From positions 1-64,000 of the IMG/VR virus record IMGVR_UViG_3300036781_000418: 64,000 bases of DNA; one strand, given 5' to 3'. Positions 23,653-32,546 of this stretch are shown here, in pieces. Position 1 is the stretch's first letter; every line of letters begins with the position of its first letter. Made by a program: the position numbers and the translations under genes. A model generated the notes under the pieces. That model made no database searches. It worked only from the letters and a program-made list of their open reading frames with translations, and was not told where the DNA came from. Source of the stretch: a virus.

Positions 23653-24690
23653 TTAAGTTGAAGCGCGCGTGAACATGTTGAACATCTGCTTGGTCACGCC
23701 GATCTTGCGCATGGCCTGCTGAATCTGCTCATAGGACTCGTAGTCCTCGCGGAAACCGTCGAGCTTGTTCAGGAAGTTCATGAACTTCGTCATACCAGCT
23801 CCACCGCCACCACCAAGGAAAAAGTCCTCAACAGCGCGCTGGCCGACGTTGGCACCGAGTTCGGCCAGCTTTGGCATGACGACGTCGCGGATCTTCTCAC
23901 GTGCGAGCTGATGGACGTCCTTCTTCATCTCTTCCAGCTCAAAGCTTTCAGCCATCGTGCTGTCCGACTTTTCAGCTGGAGCTGACGAAGCGCCGATCTC
24001 ACCAGCACCAACGAACACGGTGTTCAAGTCGGCTTGATCTTCATCGTTGGCGACCATCACCAAGACGTCGTCCTTCTTCATGAAGGTAAAGCCCTTGTAC
24101 GAACGGACCTTCTCAAAGTCGGCTTCCTTGAAGTCCTTCATCTCTGGCGCGCTTGGGTTGCGAACGCCGAGCTTACGCATGATGCGGGTGTATTCAGGCT
24201 TGAAGCTGTTGACCGCGTAGGTGTAGACCTTGTCCTGTGGAACCTTCCAGCCCATGATGCGGAGCGCGGAACGGAACAGGTTAACGACTTCAGGGAAATC
24301 GTTGATCGAGCTGGCTTCTTCGATGTCCGTTAGCAGGGCGCGACGAGCGTGGCGGAAGCCTTCGTTCAGCTTACCTTCGTCCATGTTGCCAACCCAATCG
24401 CGTTCAGCACTGCGGCCGGACGCGGCTTGCGAACGCATCGTCATGGAACCACGTTCCATTGGATCGAAGCCACCGTTCTTCTCGTCCTGTTCGGCCTTCT
24501 TGGCGGCGCTCCACTTCTTGTCGAGCTTTTTCTTCGCGTCTTCGCGCTTCTTCTTCAACGCTTCTCGTTCAGCACGAAGCTTCTCGATCTTGTCGTTGTT
24601 CTTGAACATACCGAAGATCTCATTGAGCTCCTCTTCGGTCGTTGCCTCAGCCATGATGCGGTTGTAGGTCTTGAATGACAGTTTTGACAT
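23653..24690 (-). CDS. Late protein with capsid-targeting-like N-terminus
   Basis: 345 residues from ATG 24690; a longer frame to 24852 runs through the late promoter and is rejected. The N-terminus 'MSKLSFKTYNRIMAEATTEE' closely resembles the T4 capsid-targeting sequence KTYQEFIAEA. Next comes a Lys/Glu coiled coil (about 35-70), a globular middle and a helical C-terminus with a Gly-rich turn ('FFLGGGGGAGMTKF'). A late box lies 27 bases upstream. Candidate internal head protein; molecular activity unknown. Confidence 0.75.
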   Translation of the reverse strand: MSKLSFKTYNRIMAEATTEEELNEIFGMFKNNDKIEKLRAEREALKKKREDAKKKLDKKWSAAKKAEQDEKNGGFDPMERGSMTMRSQAASGRSAERDWVGNMDEGKLNEGFRHARRALLTDIEEASSINDFPEVVNLFRSALRIMGWKVPQDKVYTYAVNSFKPEYTRIMRKLGVRNPSAPEMKDFKEADFEKVRSYKGFTFMKKDDVLVMVANDEDQADLNTVFVGAGEIGASSAPAEKSDSTMAESFELEEMKKDVHQLAREKIRDVVMPKLAELGANVGQRAVEDFFLGGGGGAGMTKFMNFLNKLDGFREDYESYEQIQQAMRKIGVTKQMFNMFTRAST

Positions 24691-24716
24691 GGTGCAAGGT
24701 TGCAGATGTGATTGCT

Positions 24717-24723
24717 TATTTAG
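24717..24723 (-). promoter_or_regulatory. Late promoter box (minus strand)
   Basis: CTAAATA on the minus strand, 27 bases upstream of the start at 24690. Confidence 0.7.
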
Positions 24724-24774
24724 CATGACTCGCAGCTGAACCAGCATTTTGGATGCCAAGACCAGCCCGGCAGC

Positions 24775-24780
24775 TACAAT
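24775..24780 (+). promoter_or_regulatory. Early -10 box
   Basis: TACAAT, 28 bases before the kinase start at 24809. No clear -35. Confidence 0.5.
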
Positions 24781-24808
24781 CAACGTTGAAATACACATAA
24801 GGTCGTCT

Positions 24809-25408
24809 ATGATCATTGGAATTAGTGGCCCGCAGGGCAGTGGCAAGACCACCGTCCTCGCCGCCCTGGAACAACGAGGTTGGAAGCTGGATCCCTACAA
24901 GGCGTCCCGCCAGGTTCAAGCTCAGCTCGAGGTGTTGAACTTGCTCGACGCCATCAAGACCCCCGAGGGCATGAAGATGTTCCAAGGGCTGGTGTTGGAG
25001 CAAAAGTGCCGGAACCTTGAGCTCATGCAACGCCAGCTGCAGGACGGTGAGCACCTCCTGACCGAACGCAGCTTCGCCGACATCGCGGCCTACGCCCAGC
25101 TCTGGTCGTTTGAGCTGGTGGACCAGCGGCGCTGGTCGTTCAGCGAGGCCATGGCGTTCAACATCGAGTTCTCGATGCGGTGCTACACGATGCAGGAAAA
25201 GTGGTTCGACCGCGTGATTCACCTGCCACGCATGCCGCACATCGTCGAGGAGAACGATCCACACCGGGCGCCAGCCAAGATGGTGGACTTCATCGACGAG
25301 CAGCTCCAGTCCTTCTACAAGCTGCAGGACCGCACCGCCACGCGCGTCATCTCGGCCCTCACGGTGGAAGACCGTGCCGACCAAATCGAATACTTCATCA
25401 ACCTCTGA
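24809..25408 (+). CDS. P-loop kinase (NadR/AAA_28-like)
   Basis: 199 residues from ATG 24809. Walker A GPQGSGKTT is at residues 7-15; 'HLLTERSFADIAAYAQ' has the acidic/aromatic pattern of the substrate and lid region of small-molecule kinases, and 'FDRVIHLPRM' fits the later core strand. It resembles AAA_28/NadR-type nucleoside or cofactor kinases that T4-like phages often carry; the substrate cannot be fixed. It lies beside an exonuclease and upstream of the replication genes, compatible with nucleotide metabolism. Confidence 0.75.
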   Translation: MIIGISGPQGSGKTTVLAALEQRGWKLDPYKASRQVQAQLEVLNLLDAIKTPEGMKMFQGLVLEQKCRNLELMQRQLQDGEHLLTERSFADIAAYAQLWSFELVDQRRWSFSEAMAFNIEFSMRCYTMQEKWFDRVIHLPRMPHIVEENDPHRAPAKMVDFIDEQLQSFYKLQDRTATRVISALTVEDRADQIEYFINL

Positions 25409-25410
25409 TC

Positions 25411-26031
25411 ATGGCCTACACCAAAACCTACTCCAAGTTCCATCCCGGTAAGTACGGACTGCTGATCGACTGGGAGACGACCGGCGCTGAGTTTGGCACA
25501 GACAGCTCCAAGCGTTTCCAAGGCATCGCCTTCGGGGCGATCATCTTCAACACCTCGACCTTCGAGGAAGTCGAGTCCATCTACCGTGAGGTCCAATACG
25601 ACGCCACGAAGTACGAGTGGACCGAGACCGCGGAGAAGATCCACGGCCTGTCGCGTGAGCACTTGGCCGCGAACGGCGTCACCCGTGAACAGGCCTGCGT
25701 CGACCTCTTCACGCTGATCCTCAAGTACATCGGGGCTGGCAACAAGGTGCTGTTGGCCGGCCACAACTGCGGCTTTGACGCGGACTTCACCAACCAGCTC
25801 GCGACGGACCATGGCATCGACCTGGTGCTTCACCACGTGATGCTGGACTCGTCGAGCCTCGCGTTCGCCCTTATCACGGAGTACAAGTCGGACGTCGTGT
25901 TCGAGCTGCTGGGCGGCATCGACAAGCGTGGCTTGCACAACGCCCTTGAGGACGCTCGTGCCTCGCTCGCCGTCTTCCGCAACGCGCGCCAGATCTTCGA
26001 GAAGGGCCTGTTCGCCGAGGTGAAGTCATGA
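25411..26031 (+). CDS. DEDD (DnaQ/RNase T-like) 3'-5' exonuclease
   Basis: 206 residues from ATG 25411; the open frame extends upstream inside the kinase gene but has no start site there. The catalytic set is complete: ExoI 'LLIDWETTG' (Asp 20, Glu 22), ExoII 'AGHNCGFDADF' near residue 118, ExoIII 'HNALEDARA' (His about 176, Asp about 181), i.e. DEDDh. Acts on single-stranded DNA or RNA ends; T4 DexA is a functional analogue. Two bases separate it from the kinase and it overlaps the next start. Confidence 0.88.
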   Translation: MAYTKTYSKFHPGKYGLLIDWETTGAEFGTDSSKRFQGIAFGAIIFNTSTFEEVESIYREVQYDATKYEWTETAEKIHGLSREHLAANGVTREQACVDLFTLILKYIGAGNKVLLAGHNCGFDADFTNQLATDHGIDLVLHHVMLDSSSLAFALITEYKSDVVFELLGGIDKRGLHNALEDARASLAVFRNARQIFEKGLFAEVKS

Positions 26032-26348
26032 TCGAGATTATGCAGGTCAGCAAGTGGGTTACCCTACGGCCAGGTGAGTGCTGGTACGCCAAGCTGCCAG
26101 GCAAGACTCAGGTGAGCCGCGTTATTGTGCGCGAGCTCACCAAGGTCACCGTGCTGGTCGAGGTTCTCTATGAGGAACACGGCGACATGTCGCAGTTTGG
26201 ATTCCAGCTGCCAGTCCAGCTTAACCGCTACATAGCAGATGCCGTGGGCTGGCTTGAACAGCTTGATCCACCACCTCCAAGACCTGATCCTGATCCACAA
26301 CCTTGGTGTACCGACCAGGAACAGTCACCGACCACCGCAGTAGAATGA
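26028..26348 (+). CDS. Hypothetical protein with Pro-rich tail
   Basis: 106 residues. Residues 1-75 are a small beta-rich domain ('KWVTLRPGECWYAKL', 'VTVLVEVLYEE'); the last 30 are Pro/Asp-rich and disordered. It overlaps the exonuclease stop by ATGA. Its final codons form the TAGAAT box of the next promoter. Confidence 0.6.
   Translation: MIEIMQVSKWVTLRPGECWYAKLPGKTQVSRVIVRELTKVTVLVEVLYEEHGDMSQFGFQLPVQLNRYIADAVGWLEQLDPPPPRPDPDPQPWCTDQEQSPTTAVE
26341..26346 (+). promoter_or_regulatory. Early -10 box with near-leaderless start
   Basis: TAGAAT, 8 bases before the GTG start at 26355, so the RNA would begin within about two bases of the start codon. Confidence 0.5.
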
Positions 26349-26354
26349 GCTTAC

Positions 26355-26567
26355 GTGACCGACACAACGTACATCCTTGAAGATATTGAAGTGAAGCGCA
26401 CGGGGCGCATTGCCAAAAAGCAACGCCGCCAAATTGTCGGTCGACCTGCCATTCCAGATGAGGTCCTCGTTGAGGTGACGCCAGTCGCGATCAACGAAGG
26501 CAACTGGAAGAAATGGGTTCCTGAAGCCAGTCTATTTGAGGTGATCAACGATGATTCTGTCAAGTGA
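26355..26567 (+). CDS. Small hypothetical protein
   Basis: 70 residues from a GTG with no Shine-Dalgarno site. It is basic in the middle ('KRTGRIAKKQRRQIVGRP'), beta-rich after. The start just after a -10 box suggests a leaderless message. It overlaps the next gene by 17 bases. Family unknown. Confidence 0.55.
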   Translation: MTDTTYILEDIEVKRTGRIAKKQRRQIVGRPAIPDEVLVEVTPVAINEGNWKKWVPEASLFEVINDDSVK

Positions 26568-26838
26568 AGATCCGAAGCCACGCGTGTCCTGGAACGCCAA
26601 GCAGTTAATCGACATGAAGCCGCTCAAGGCAATAACCTACTGGGCGCCGTCAACATTGCCCAAGACCGGCACCGTGTCCTTCGTGCAGTCAAAGCAACGC
26701 GCTAATCGTGGCACGACGGAAGTCGTCGTCTTAGACCTTGAAAACTTGAGCTTCGCCAAGCGGTACAAGGGGCCACGGGAGAATTCAGCCCATACCTGCC
26801 CTATCTGTGAGCGGGAGAAGTTCCACGGTCGAGGTTGA
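26551..26838 (+). CDS. Small hypothetical protein with CxxC
   Basis: 95 residues. A C-terminal 'CPICEREKF' is half of a zinc-ribbon type site; no second pair of cysteines is present, so metal binding would need a dimer or partner. It overlaps the previous gene by 17 bases and is followed 2 bases later by the next ATG. Confidence 0.55.
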   Translation: MILSSEDPKPRVSWNAKQLIDMKPLKAITYWAPSTLPKTGTVSFVQSKQRANRGTTEVVVLDLENLSFAKRYKGPRENSAHTCPICEREKFHGRG

Positions 26839-26840
26839 AG

Positions 26841-27140
26841 ATGCGCTACACCGTCATCTCCAACGTCCAGCTGTTTCTCCTTGCCATCCTGATTGGCCTG
26901 TTTTCGGCGTCCGCGGTCGTGCTAAATAGCATGTACCTCAGCTATAAGCTGCTGCCGCAGGTCATCACCGACAAATCGGGCCAGTGTGTAAAGGTCGTGA
27001 ACTTCGAAAACGGTCACGCCTTCACCTGTCAAGACGTTGATGTTGTCCTGCGACAATATCGGAAACGTTTGGACAATGACAAAGAGATACACGCGCCTGA
27101 AGTGCACGGTCTGCAGCCGAGTGAAGGATCAGCTCAATGA
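26841..27140 (+). CDS. Small N-terminally anchored membrane protein
   Basis: 99 residues from ATG 26841 (a TTG at 26835 is an alternative). One hydrophobic segment at about residues 8-35, then a soluble tail with two cysteines ('SGQCVKVVNFENGHAFTC') that could form a disulphide outside the membrane. It overlaps the next gene by 65 bases in another frame. Possibly an envelope protein; function unknown. Confidence 0.65.
   Translation: MRYTVISNVQLFLLAILIGLFSASAVVLNSMYLSYKLLPQVITDKSGQCVKVVNFENGHAFTCQDVDVVLRQYRKRLDNDKEIHAPEVHGLQPSEGSAQ
26922..26928 (+). promoter_or_regulatory. Possible late promoter box inside a gene
   Basis: CTAAATA within the membrane-protein gene, 148 bases before the structural gene at 27076, which otherwise has no late promoter nearby. 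It also codes for Leu-Asn-Ser, so chance is possible. Confidence 0.4.
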
Positions 27141-28263
27141 TCTGGGTCACTACGTTCCTGACCAGTGCACCATCACGTACCAGTGCGAGGGCCGACTCTT
27201 CCCGATCGACTACGTCTCCAACGGATCGCCGATCCTAGACGTACCACCAGTTGGCGTGTCCAACTGGTACCCTCGCGGTTCCACCTTCTCGACCACGACG
27301 GCCGCACCAGCGCCCACGCTGGTCGACACGTCAACAGGCTCTACACAGCAGGTCATCGTGGCCCTGCCGTTCACCGGCACGGCATCACCGTACCCTGACG
27401 ACGCGATCCTACGCGTCACGCTCGGCTACCAAAGCCAGTCGTCACAGGCCTTCCTGCAGTACACGTACAAGCGGTCCAGCCCGTTCACCATCATCAACGG
27501 GGTTGAGGACGGCACCGGCAAGAAGGTGCTGCGCTACAACGTCACGGGTGGTGCTCCGGACTCCGTGGTCGTGTACATCAACGGCGTCAAACGCAACCAA
27601 GGCACGGCGTCGGATCAGTACCAACTCTACGACGGCACAGTTGGATCTCCTTGCCCACCAAACTCCGTCTACTTCAACTCCACCGTAACTGGCACGTCGA
27701 CGCAGGTGGACGTGGTCGTGACCAAGGCACCTGAAGCCTCCGAGGTCGTGTTCAACTTTACCAAGATGATCGACGACGAGTCGCGGGCCGGGACCGGTGC
27801 TTGGGAAGGTGTTGAGCATGTCCGCACGTTCAACGGCAACTGGATTCTCTCTGACCTGTTCTACCTGGACTTCAGCGAGTTCGTGCCACCAACTGACCAA
27901 CCACTACCACGTGACACCCCGTTGAACGTGGCGAAGGTCGAGCTGATCACCAACGTGACGACGCCCATCTCGTCGTCCACGGTGTCCATGCTGTTGAGCC
28001 GTGAGAAGCTCCACCTCACGCTTGACCGAATTAAGTCCAGCAACGTTGCGCTGTCCGTCTTTGACGGCCTCAGCAACTGGTTGGTCTGCAAGTTTATCGA
28101 TGATGTTCGAGTGCTGCTGTTTACCGAGGCGGCTGCTACCTCCGTGTTTCCACCGATGGAGGTGTTGAGGTTCTCACCAGAGGCCTTGGCAACTACCGGC
28201 TTGGGTGGTGACACGGACGCGACGCAGCTTGATAGTGACCTGATTGTAGGACCAGACTCATGA
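27076..28263 (+). CDS. Virion structural protein with N-terminal zinc motif
   Basis: 395 residues from ATG 27076 ('MTKRYTRLKCTVC'). Cys 10, 13, 31 and 37 make a likely zinc site. The rest is beta-rich Ser/Thr/Gly-type structural sequence, with 'NGVKRNQGTASDQYQLYDG' resembling phage structural modules. Such zinc-led proteins occur among virion proteins of marine T4-like phages, from memory. The first 65 bases overlap the upstream gene. Confidence 0.7.
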   Translation: MTKRYTRLKCTVCSRVKDQLNDLGHYVPDQCTITYQCEGRLFPIDYVSNGSPILDVPPVGVSNWYPRGSTFSTTTAAPAPTLVDTSTGSTQQVIVALPFTGTASPYPDDAILRVTLGYQSQSSQAFLQYTYKRSSPFTIINGVEDGTGKKVLRYNVTGGAPDSVVVYINGVKRNQGTASDQYQLYDGTVGSPCPPNSVYFNSTVTGTSTQVDVVVTKAPEASEVVFNFTKMIDDESRAGTGAWEGVEHVRTFNGNWILSDLFYLDFSEFVPPTDQPLPRDTPLNVAKVELITNVTTPISSSTVSMLLSREKLHLTLDRIKSSNVALSVFDGLSNWLVCKFIDDVRVLLFTEAAATSVFPPMEVLRFSPEALATTGLGGDTDATQLDSDLIVGPDS

Positions 28264-28715
28264 TTGAAGTTCCACCAAACACCACCTGCTACTACACCGT
28301 TAAGCTTCAGGGCGAGGCGATGTTGAGCACCCTACACGATCTGTTTCCCGTAAAGTCGGGCACCTTTGACCATGCGGTCGTGGTGTCCGTCGACATGGAC
28401 TCGGACATTGAGGCGACCAACGCGGTTGAACACGCAGGCGCCAACCTCATCGGCAGCAAGTGGAAGGACTCTCGGTCCTTCAACCCACTCTACCTGCCGA
28501 TGGAACGTGACAAGCTCGTCGAACAAGTCGAGACTGACACCGACGGCAACCTCGTCGCCGTCGGTCGCTTTGAAGATCCGTTCGAGACGTACTTCCTTGA
28601 ACGCGCCGAGCCAGAGTCGGTCAACGCCTTCACTGGCAAGGTTGTCTACCATGAGTTCAAGATTCCACACCCAATGGACGTCTCACAACCATGGCCACAG
28701 AGGTACTTGGCTTGA
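28260..28715 (+). CDS. Hypothetical protein
   Basis: 151 residues with no recognised domain; overlaps the previous stop by ATGA, so it is coupled to the zinc-motif structural gene. Likely a partner or assembly protein, by context only. Confidence 0.65.
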   Translation: MIEVPPNTTCYYTVKLQGEAMLSTLHDLFPVKSGTFDHAVVVSVDMDSDIEATNAVEHAGANLIGSKWKDSRSFNPLYLPMERDKLVEQVETDTDGNLVAVGRFEDPFETYFLERAEPESVNAFTGKVVYHEFKIPHPMDVSQPWPQRYLA

Positions 28716-29146
28716 ACCTCGTACCTTCTTTCAAGTTCGCGATCAACCTGAAGTTCAGGGAGATCGAGTCCATGCACGCCACGTTGCCGTCCTTCGCCCG
28801 TGCTGAGGAGCTGGTAGTGATGTCAAAGCCGTACGACACGCTCGAGGAGATCAGCGACGACGCTGGTGACGTGCTTGAGGGGCTCATTGAGTCGCTTGAG
28901 CGCAAGAACCTCGGCACGTTCAAGATCGACGTTGAGCGCAACCTCACCCTGTTCGATGTCTCGGCCGAGCCTGAGACCGAGCAGCTGGCCGCGGAGATTG
29001 AGGACTTCGACGCTGAAGAGTGGGCCGAAGGCGAGCTCACCAAGATGTGGATCTACGAGGTTGAGTCCAACCCTGACATGATCATCCCAGTTGCGCTGAT
29101 TCAGATCTACAAGGAGCTGGTCAGCGCACCGCGTCTCTACTCTTGA
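28691..29146 (+). CDS. Hypothetical acidic protein
   Basis: 151 residues, strongly acidic in the second half ('EIEDFDAEEWAEGEL'), mixed alpha/beta. It overlaps the preceding gene by 25 bases. No family recognised. Confidence 0.65.
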   Translation: MATEVLGLNLVPSFKFAINLKFREIESMHATLPSFARAEELVVMSKPYDTLEEISDDAGDVLEGLIESLERKNLGTFKIDVERNLTLFDVSAEPETEQLAAEIEDFDAEEWAEGELTKMWIYEVESNPDMIIPVALIQIYKELVSAPRLYS

Positions 29147-29180
29147 CCAAGTGTTGGGATGCATAACACGGCCACAAGCC

Positions 29181-29186
29181 TACAAT
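29181..29186 (+). promoter_or_regulatory. Early -10 box
   Basis: TACAAT, 26 bases before the DsbA-like gene; ATAGGAG serves as the ribosome site. Confidence 0.5.
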
Positions 29187-29212
29187 AACATACTCATCTC
29201 ATAGGAGCATAA

Positions 29213-29560
29213 ATGCAAGAGCTAGTAAAGTCACCGAAGTTCCAGCCCATCGCCTCGATCATGAAGGATCCGTTGCTGGCTAGTCGGTTGGCCACGTTCA
29301 TCGACAACGCCGTTGAGGCCAAGGGCGAGATTGCGAAGCAGAACCAACTAATCAAGGACACCGTGAAGTTGGCCTGTGATGAACTCAAGGTTGATCCAAA
29401 GCTGTTCCGCATCTACGTGGCGGCCGCGTTCAACAACGACTACGGCCTGCGTCTCCAGTCGCTGAACACGCAAGTCGACCTGCTTGAACGCATCATCATG
29501 ACCCTGCCAGGCGGCCTTGACGCCTACATGCCGCAGCTCACGAACGACGACGGCGAGTAA
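29213..29560 (+). CDS. dsbA: DsbA-like dsDNA-binding protein
   Basis: 115 residues. The central part, 'RLATFIDNAVEAKGEIAKQN' followed by 'LIKDTVKLACDELKVDPKLF', follows the pattern of T4 DsbA ('FIKEA...K..I...N.LIKDIRIRAKDELGVDGKMF'), a double-stranded DNA-binding protein that helps late promoters. That fits a genome using T4-type late promoters. It is longer than T4 DsbA (89) with an extra N-terminal segment and a tail. Comparison is from memory. A terminator separates it from the polymerase gene. Confidence 0.65.
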   Translation: MQELVKSPKFQPIASIMKDPLLASRLATFIDNAVEAKGEIAKQNQLIKDTVKLACDELKVDPKLFRIYVAAAFNNDYGLRLQSLNTQVDLLERIIMTLPGGLDAYMPQLTNDDGE

Positions 29561-29579
29561 GCAACGTCACACAACACCC

Positions 29580-29599
29580 AAGGCGCGCAAGCGCCTTTT
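29580..29599 (+). terminator. Terminator before DNA polymerase
   Basis: AAGGCGC, loop GCAA, GCGCCTT, then TTC; ends 15 bases before the polymerase start. Confidence 0.8.
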
Positions 29600-29613
29600 C
29601 TGGGCAATACACT

Positions 29614-32502
29614 ATGCAAAAATCCTACATTGGCATCGCCAATGACTACCGCAGCGACCAGCTGATGGTGTGGGAACGGCCAGTTGCCGGTGGTCCACGC
29701 ACCTTGCGGTACGTCAAGCCACCCCGCTACTTCTACGTTCCAGACGAAGACGGACAGTACACCTCGATCTTCCGTCAGAAGTTGTCACGCCTTGACTTCG
29801 ACTCCAAGGACGAGTTCGACTACGCCAAGCGTCGCTACTCCCAGCGCTACGAGTCTGACATTCAGCCGCTCTACAAGTGCTTGATGAACGAGTACTACGG
29901 AGTGCCAACTCCGCAGATCAACTTCGCGCTGTTCGACATTGAAGTCGACTATGACTCGAAGCTGGGCTTTAGCTCCCACGACAACCCCTACGCACCGATC
30001 AACGCGATCACGATCTACCAGTCGTGGACGAAGGAGTACATCACCGTCGTCGTGCCACCAAAGGGCTGGGACCGTGACGTGCCAAAGCTGCTGGCTGAGA
30101 TCAAGAAGGTCGCTGACGACGCGGGCATGAAGGACCGTCCAGCACCGATCATCGCCTACAACGAGCGGGAGTTGATCGACGTCTTCCTCGACGCGATCGA
30201 AGAGGCGGACATCATCTCTGGTTGGAACTCGGACTTCTTCGACATCCCATACATCGTGCAGCGCTTGATGCGCCTGTTCGGTGATCAAGGCCACTCCAAA
30301 CTCTGCTTCCCAGGCGCCCCACGCCCACGCTCAAACGTGGTGCAGCGCTTTGGCTCGCCGTCCACCACCTACACGCTCTACGGTCGCACCCACCTCGACT
30401 ACCTGCAGCTCTTCCAGAAGTTTACCTTCGAAGGCCGCACGTCCTACGCGCTGGGCAACATCCTTCAAGAGGAAGTTGGACTCGGTAAGATCGACTACGA
30501 GGGTACCCTCGAGCAGCTGTACAACAACGACTTCGCCCGCTTTACGGTGTACAACTTCCGAGATGTCTCGGGCATGGTTGATCTCGACGCGAAGTTCAAG
30601 TTCATCCAACTGGTCAACCAGATGGCGCACGAGAACACGTGCCAGTTCATGAACATTCTGGGTACCGTTCGCTACGTCGAGACGGGCATCATGAACTTCG
30701 CCCACCACGTGCACCAGCTCATCTGCCCTGACAAGTTCATCTCCAGCGAGAAGAACCGCAAGGTGGAAGGTGCGGTTGTACTGTCGCCTCAGAAGGGCCT
30801 GCACAAGTGGCTTGGTTCAGTGGACATCAACTCACTGTACCCATCGGTCATTCGCGCCCTCAACATGTCGGTCGAGACGTTCGTTGGACAGTTCCAAGGT
30901 GAGGACCTTGACTGGATCGCGTTGTTCGACGACCGTGAACGCAAGCGCAACGTCACCAAGCACTTCAAGCAGTTTGGTACCCTGCACAACGTTCGCTACC
31001 GCTCACCTGAGGACATGCTGGAACGGCGTGCTAAGTCCTACTCGATGTACCACGCCGACGGCTCCACCACGACCAAGACATGGTTTGAATGGCGTGACTG
31101 GTTGAAGGACAACAAGTATTCGGTGTCGGCCTTCGGCACGGTGTTCAACCAAGAGCATGTTGGCATGGTCGCCGGGGTGCTGACCTTCTGGTACGGCGAA
31201 CGTAAGCGTCTCCAAGCCGAGAAGAAGAAGTGGGGCAAGATTGTCAAGGATCTTAGCGCTGAGTATTCCGAATATGTAGCCAAGCACAGTGGCGGATCAT
31301 ATGGTGATAGTGATGAGCTTCACGAGCGAATCAAAAACGCAACGGCTGAAGCGGAAAAGATCTATGGTTCAGATTTGAACCATGCCAAACGACAGGAGGA
31401 GCACTTCGACCTGCTTCAGCTGACGAAGAAGATCCAGTTGAACTCAACCTACGGCGCCCTCCTTAACGAGGCCTTCCTCTTCGGTCGTCGAGAGATTGGT
31501 GCGTCGGTTACCGCCACTGGCCGTGAAATCACGCTCTTCATGAACGAGCAGATCGGTACCGCCGCAACTGGAGAGGCGGCTGAGATCGAGAAGTACATGG
31601 CGATCGAGACCGACGATGAAGGCTACCCCGAAGTCGTCAACATCTACATCTCAGCGTGTGACGCCAACATCGCGGCCGACACGGACTCCGCGTACTTCAA
31701 GACCTACGCTGAGAACAAGGAGGACGCGGTTGCGATCGCCGATCACCTGGCCGACCACGTCAACGAGATGTTCCCTGGCTTCATGGAGAAGTTTTTCAAC
31801 ACCCAAGGTGATCGCTCCAAGCTGATCGTCGGCGGACGTGAGATCGTGGGTAAGAGTGGCCTCTTCATGGACGTCAAGAAGAAGTACACCATCAAGGTGG
31901 TGGACAAGGAAGGCAAGGCGGTTGATGAGTTGAAGTCCATGGGCTCTGAGCTCAAGAAGGCCGACACCCCGAAGGTCGTGCAGAACTTCCTCAAGGCGCT
32001 GATGGAGCTTGTGCTGGACAGTGAACCTTACCCAACCATCGAGAAGTTCGTCAACGACAACCGCATCGGCTTGATCAAGAAAAACTCCGAGATTCTGGCG
32101 CTGGGCACGGCCAAGCAGGTGAACAACCTCGACTCCAAGTACGCGGAGTGGGAACGAGTTGAGAAGCCAAAGAAGGGTAAGGTCAACTTGCCTGGCCACG
32201 TTCGAGCGGCCATCAACTACAACGAGCTCGTCAAGCAGTTCGAGGAAGGCGCGAAGCAGATCCAGACTGGTGACAAGGTCGTGATCTTCTACGTGAAGAT
32301 GAACCAGTTCAACATCAAGTCCATTGGGTTTCCGTCGGACAAGATGCACGTTCCAGAATGGTTCACTGAAAACTTCCAAGTGGACATGGCCTTGACCGAG
32401 GAAAAGCTGATCGACGCCAAGCTGGCCGGCATCTTCAACGCCCTCGACTGGGAGGTGCCGACCCTTCAGCGTTCGTACCTTTCAGCGTCCTTCGACTTCT
32501 AG
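29614..32502 (+). CDS. 43: Family B DNA polymerase (gp43-like)
   Basis: 962 residues, similar to T4 gp43 (898). Exonuclease: 'FALFDIEVDYD' with Asp 108/Glu 110 and 'ISGWNSDFFDIPYI'. Polymerase motif A 'DINSLYPSVI' near residue 405, motif B 'KKIQLNSTYG' near 604, motif C 'ADTDSAYF' near 689. The C-terminus 'SYLSASFDF' resembles the clamp-binding tail of T4 gp43. Replicates the phage genome with the clamp encoded just downstream. Codons for about residues 546-592 are unusually AT-rich, just before motif B. A -10-like TACACT touches the start codon. Confidence 0.97.
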   Translation: MQKSYIGIANDYRSDQLMVWERPVAGGPRTLRYVKPPRYFYVPDEDGQYTSIFRQKLSRLDFDSKDEFDYAKRRYSQRYESDIQPLYKCLMNEYYGVPTPQINFALFDIEVDYDSKLGFSSHDNPYAPINAITIYQSWTKEYITVVVPPKGWDRDVPKLLAEIKKVADDAGMKDRPAPIIAYNERELIDVFLDAIEEADIISGWNSDFFDIPYIVQRLMRLFGDQGHSKLCFPGAPRPRSNVVQRFGSPSTTYTLYGRTHLDYLQLFQKFTFEGRTSYALGNILQEEVGLGKIDYEGTLEQLYNNDFARFTVYNFRDVSGMVDLDAKFKFIQLVNQMAHENTCQFMNILGTVRYVETGIMNFAHHVHQLICPDKFISSEKNRKVEGAVVLSPQKGLHKWLGSVDINSLYPSVIRALNMSVETFVGQFQGEDLDWIALFDDRERKRNVTKHFKQFGTLHNVRYRSPEDMLERRAKSYSMYHADGSTTTKTWFEWRDWLKDNKYSVSAFGTVFNQEHVGMVAGVLTFWYGERKRLQAEKKKWGKIVKDLSAEYSEYVAKHSGGSYGDSDELHERIKNATAEAEKIYGSDLNHAKRQEEHFDLLQLTKKIQLNSTYGALLNEAFLFGRREIGASVTATGREITLFMNEQIGTAATGEAAEIEKYMAIETDDEGYPEVVNIYISACDANIAADTDSAYFKTYAENKEDAVAIADHLADHVNEMFPGFMEKFFNTQGDRSKLIVGGREIVGKSGLFMDVKKKYTIKVVDKEGKAVDELKSMGSELKKADTPKVVQNFLKALMELVLDSEPYPTIEKFVNDNRIGLIKKNSEILALGTAKQVNNLDSKYAEWERVEKPKKGKVNLPGHVRAAINYNELVKQFEEGAKQIQTGDKVVIFYVKMNQFNIKSIGFPSDKMHVPEWFTENFQVDMALTEEKLIDAKLAGIFNALDWEVPTLQRSYLSASFDF

Positions 32503-32534
32503 CCACCGTAGGACGCCAAGCGCGCCCTACCCAC

Positions 32535-32540
32535 TATAAT
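32535..32540 (+). promoter_or_regulatory. Early -10 box with near-leaderless start
   Basis: TATAAT with 6 bases to the clamp start codon at 32547; transcription would begin at or next to the ATG. Confidence 0.55.
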
Positions 32541-32546
32541 TGACCT

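Noticed and set aside
25180-25410. N-terminal extension of the DEDD exonuclease into the kinase gene.
   Set aside because: The extension overlaps the kinase in another frame and is not exonuclease-like; ATG 25411 places ExoI at a normal distance.
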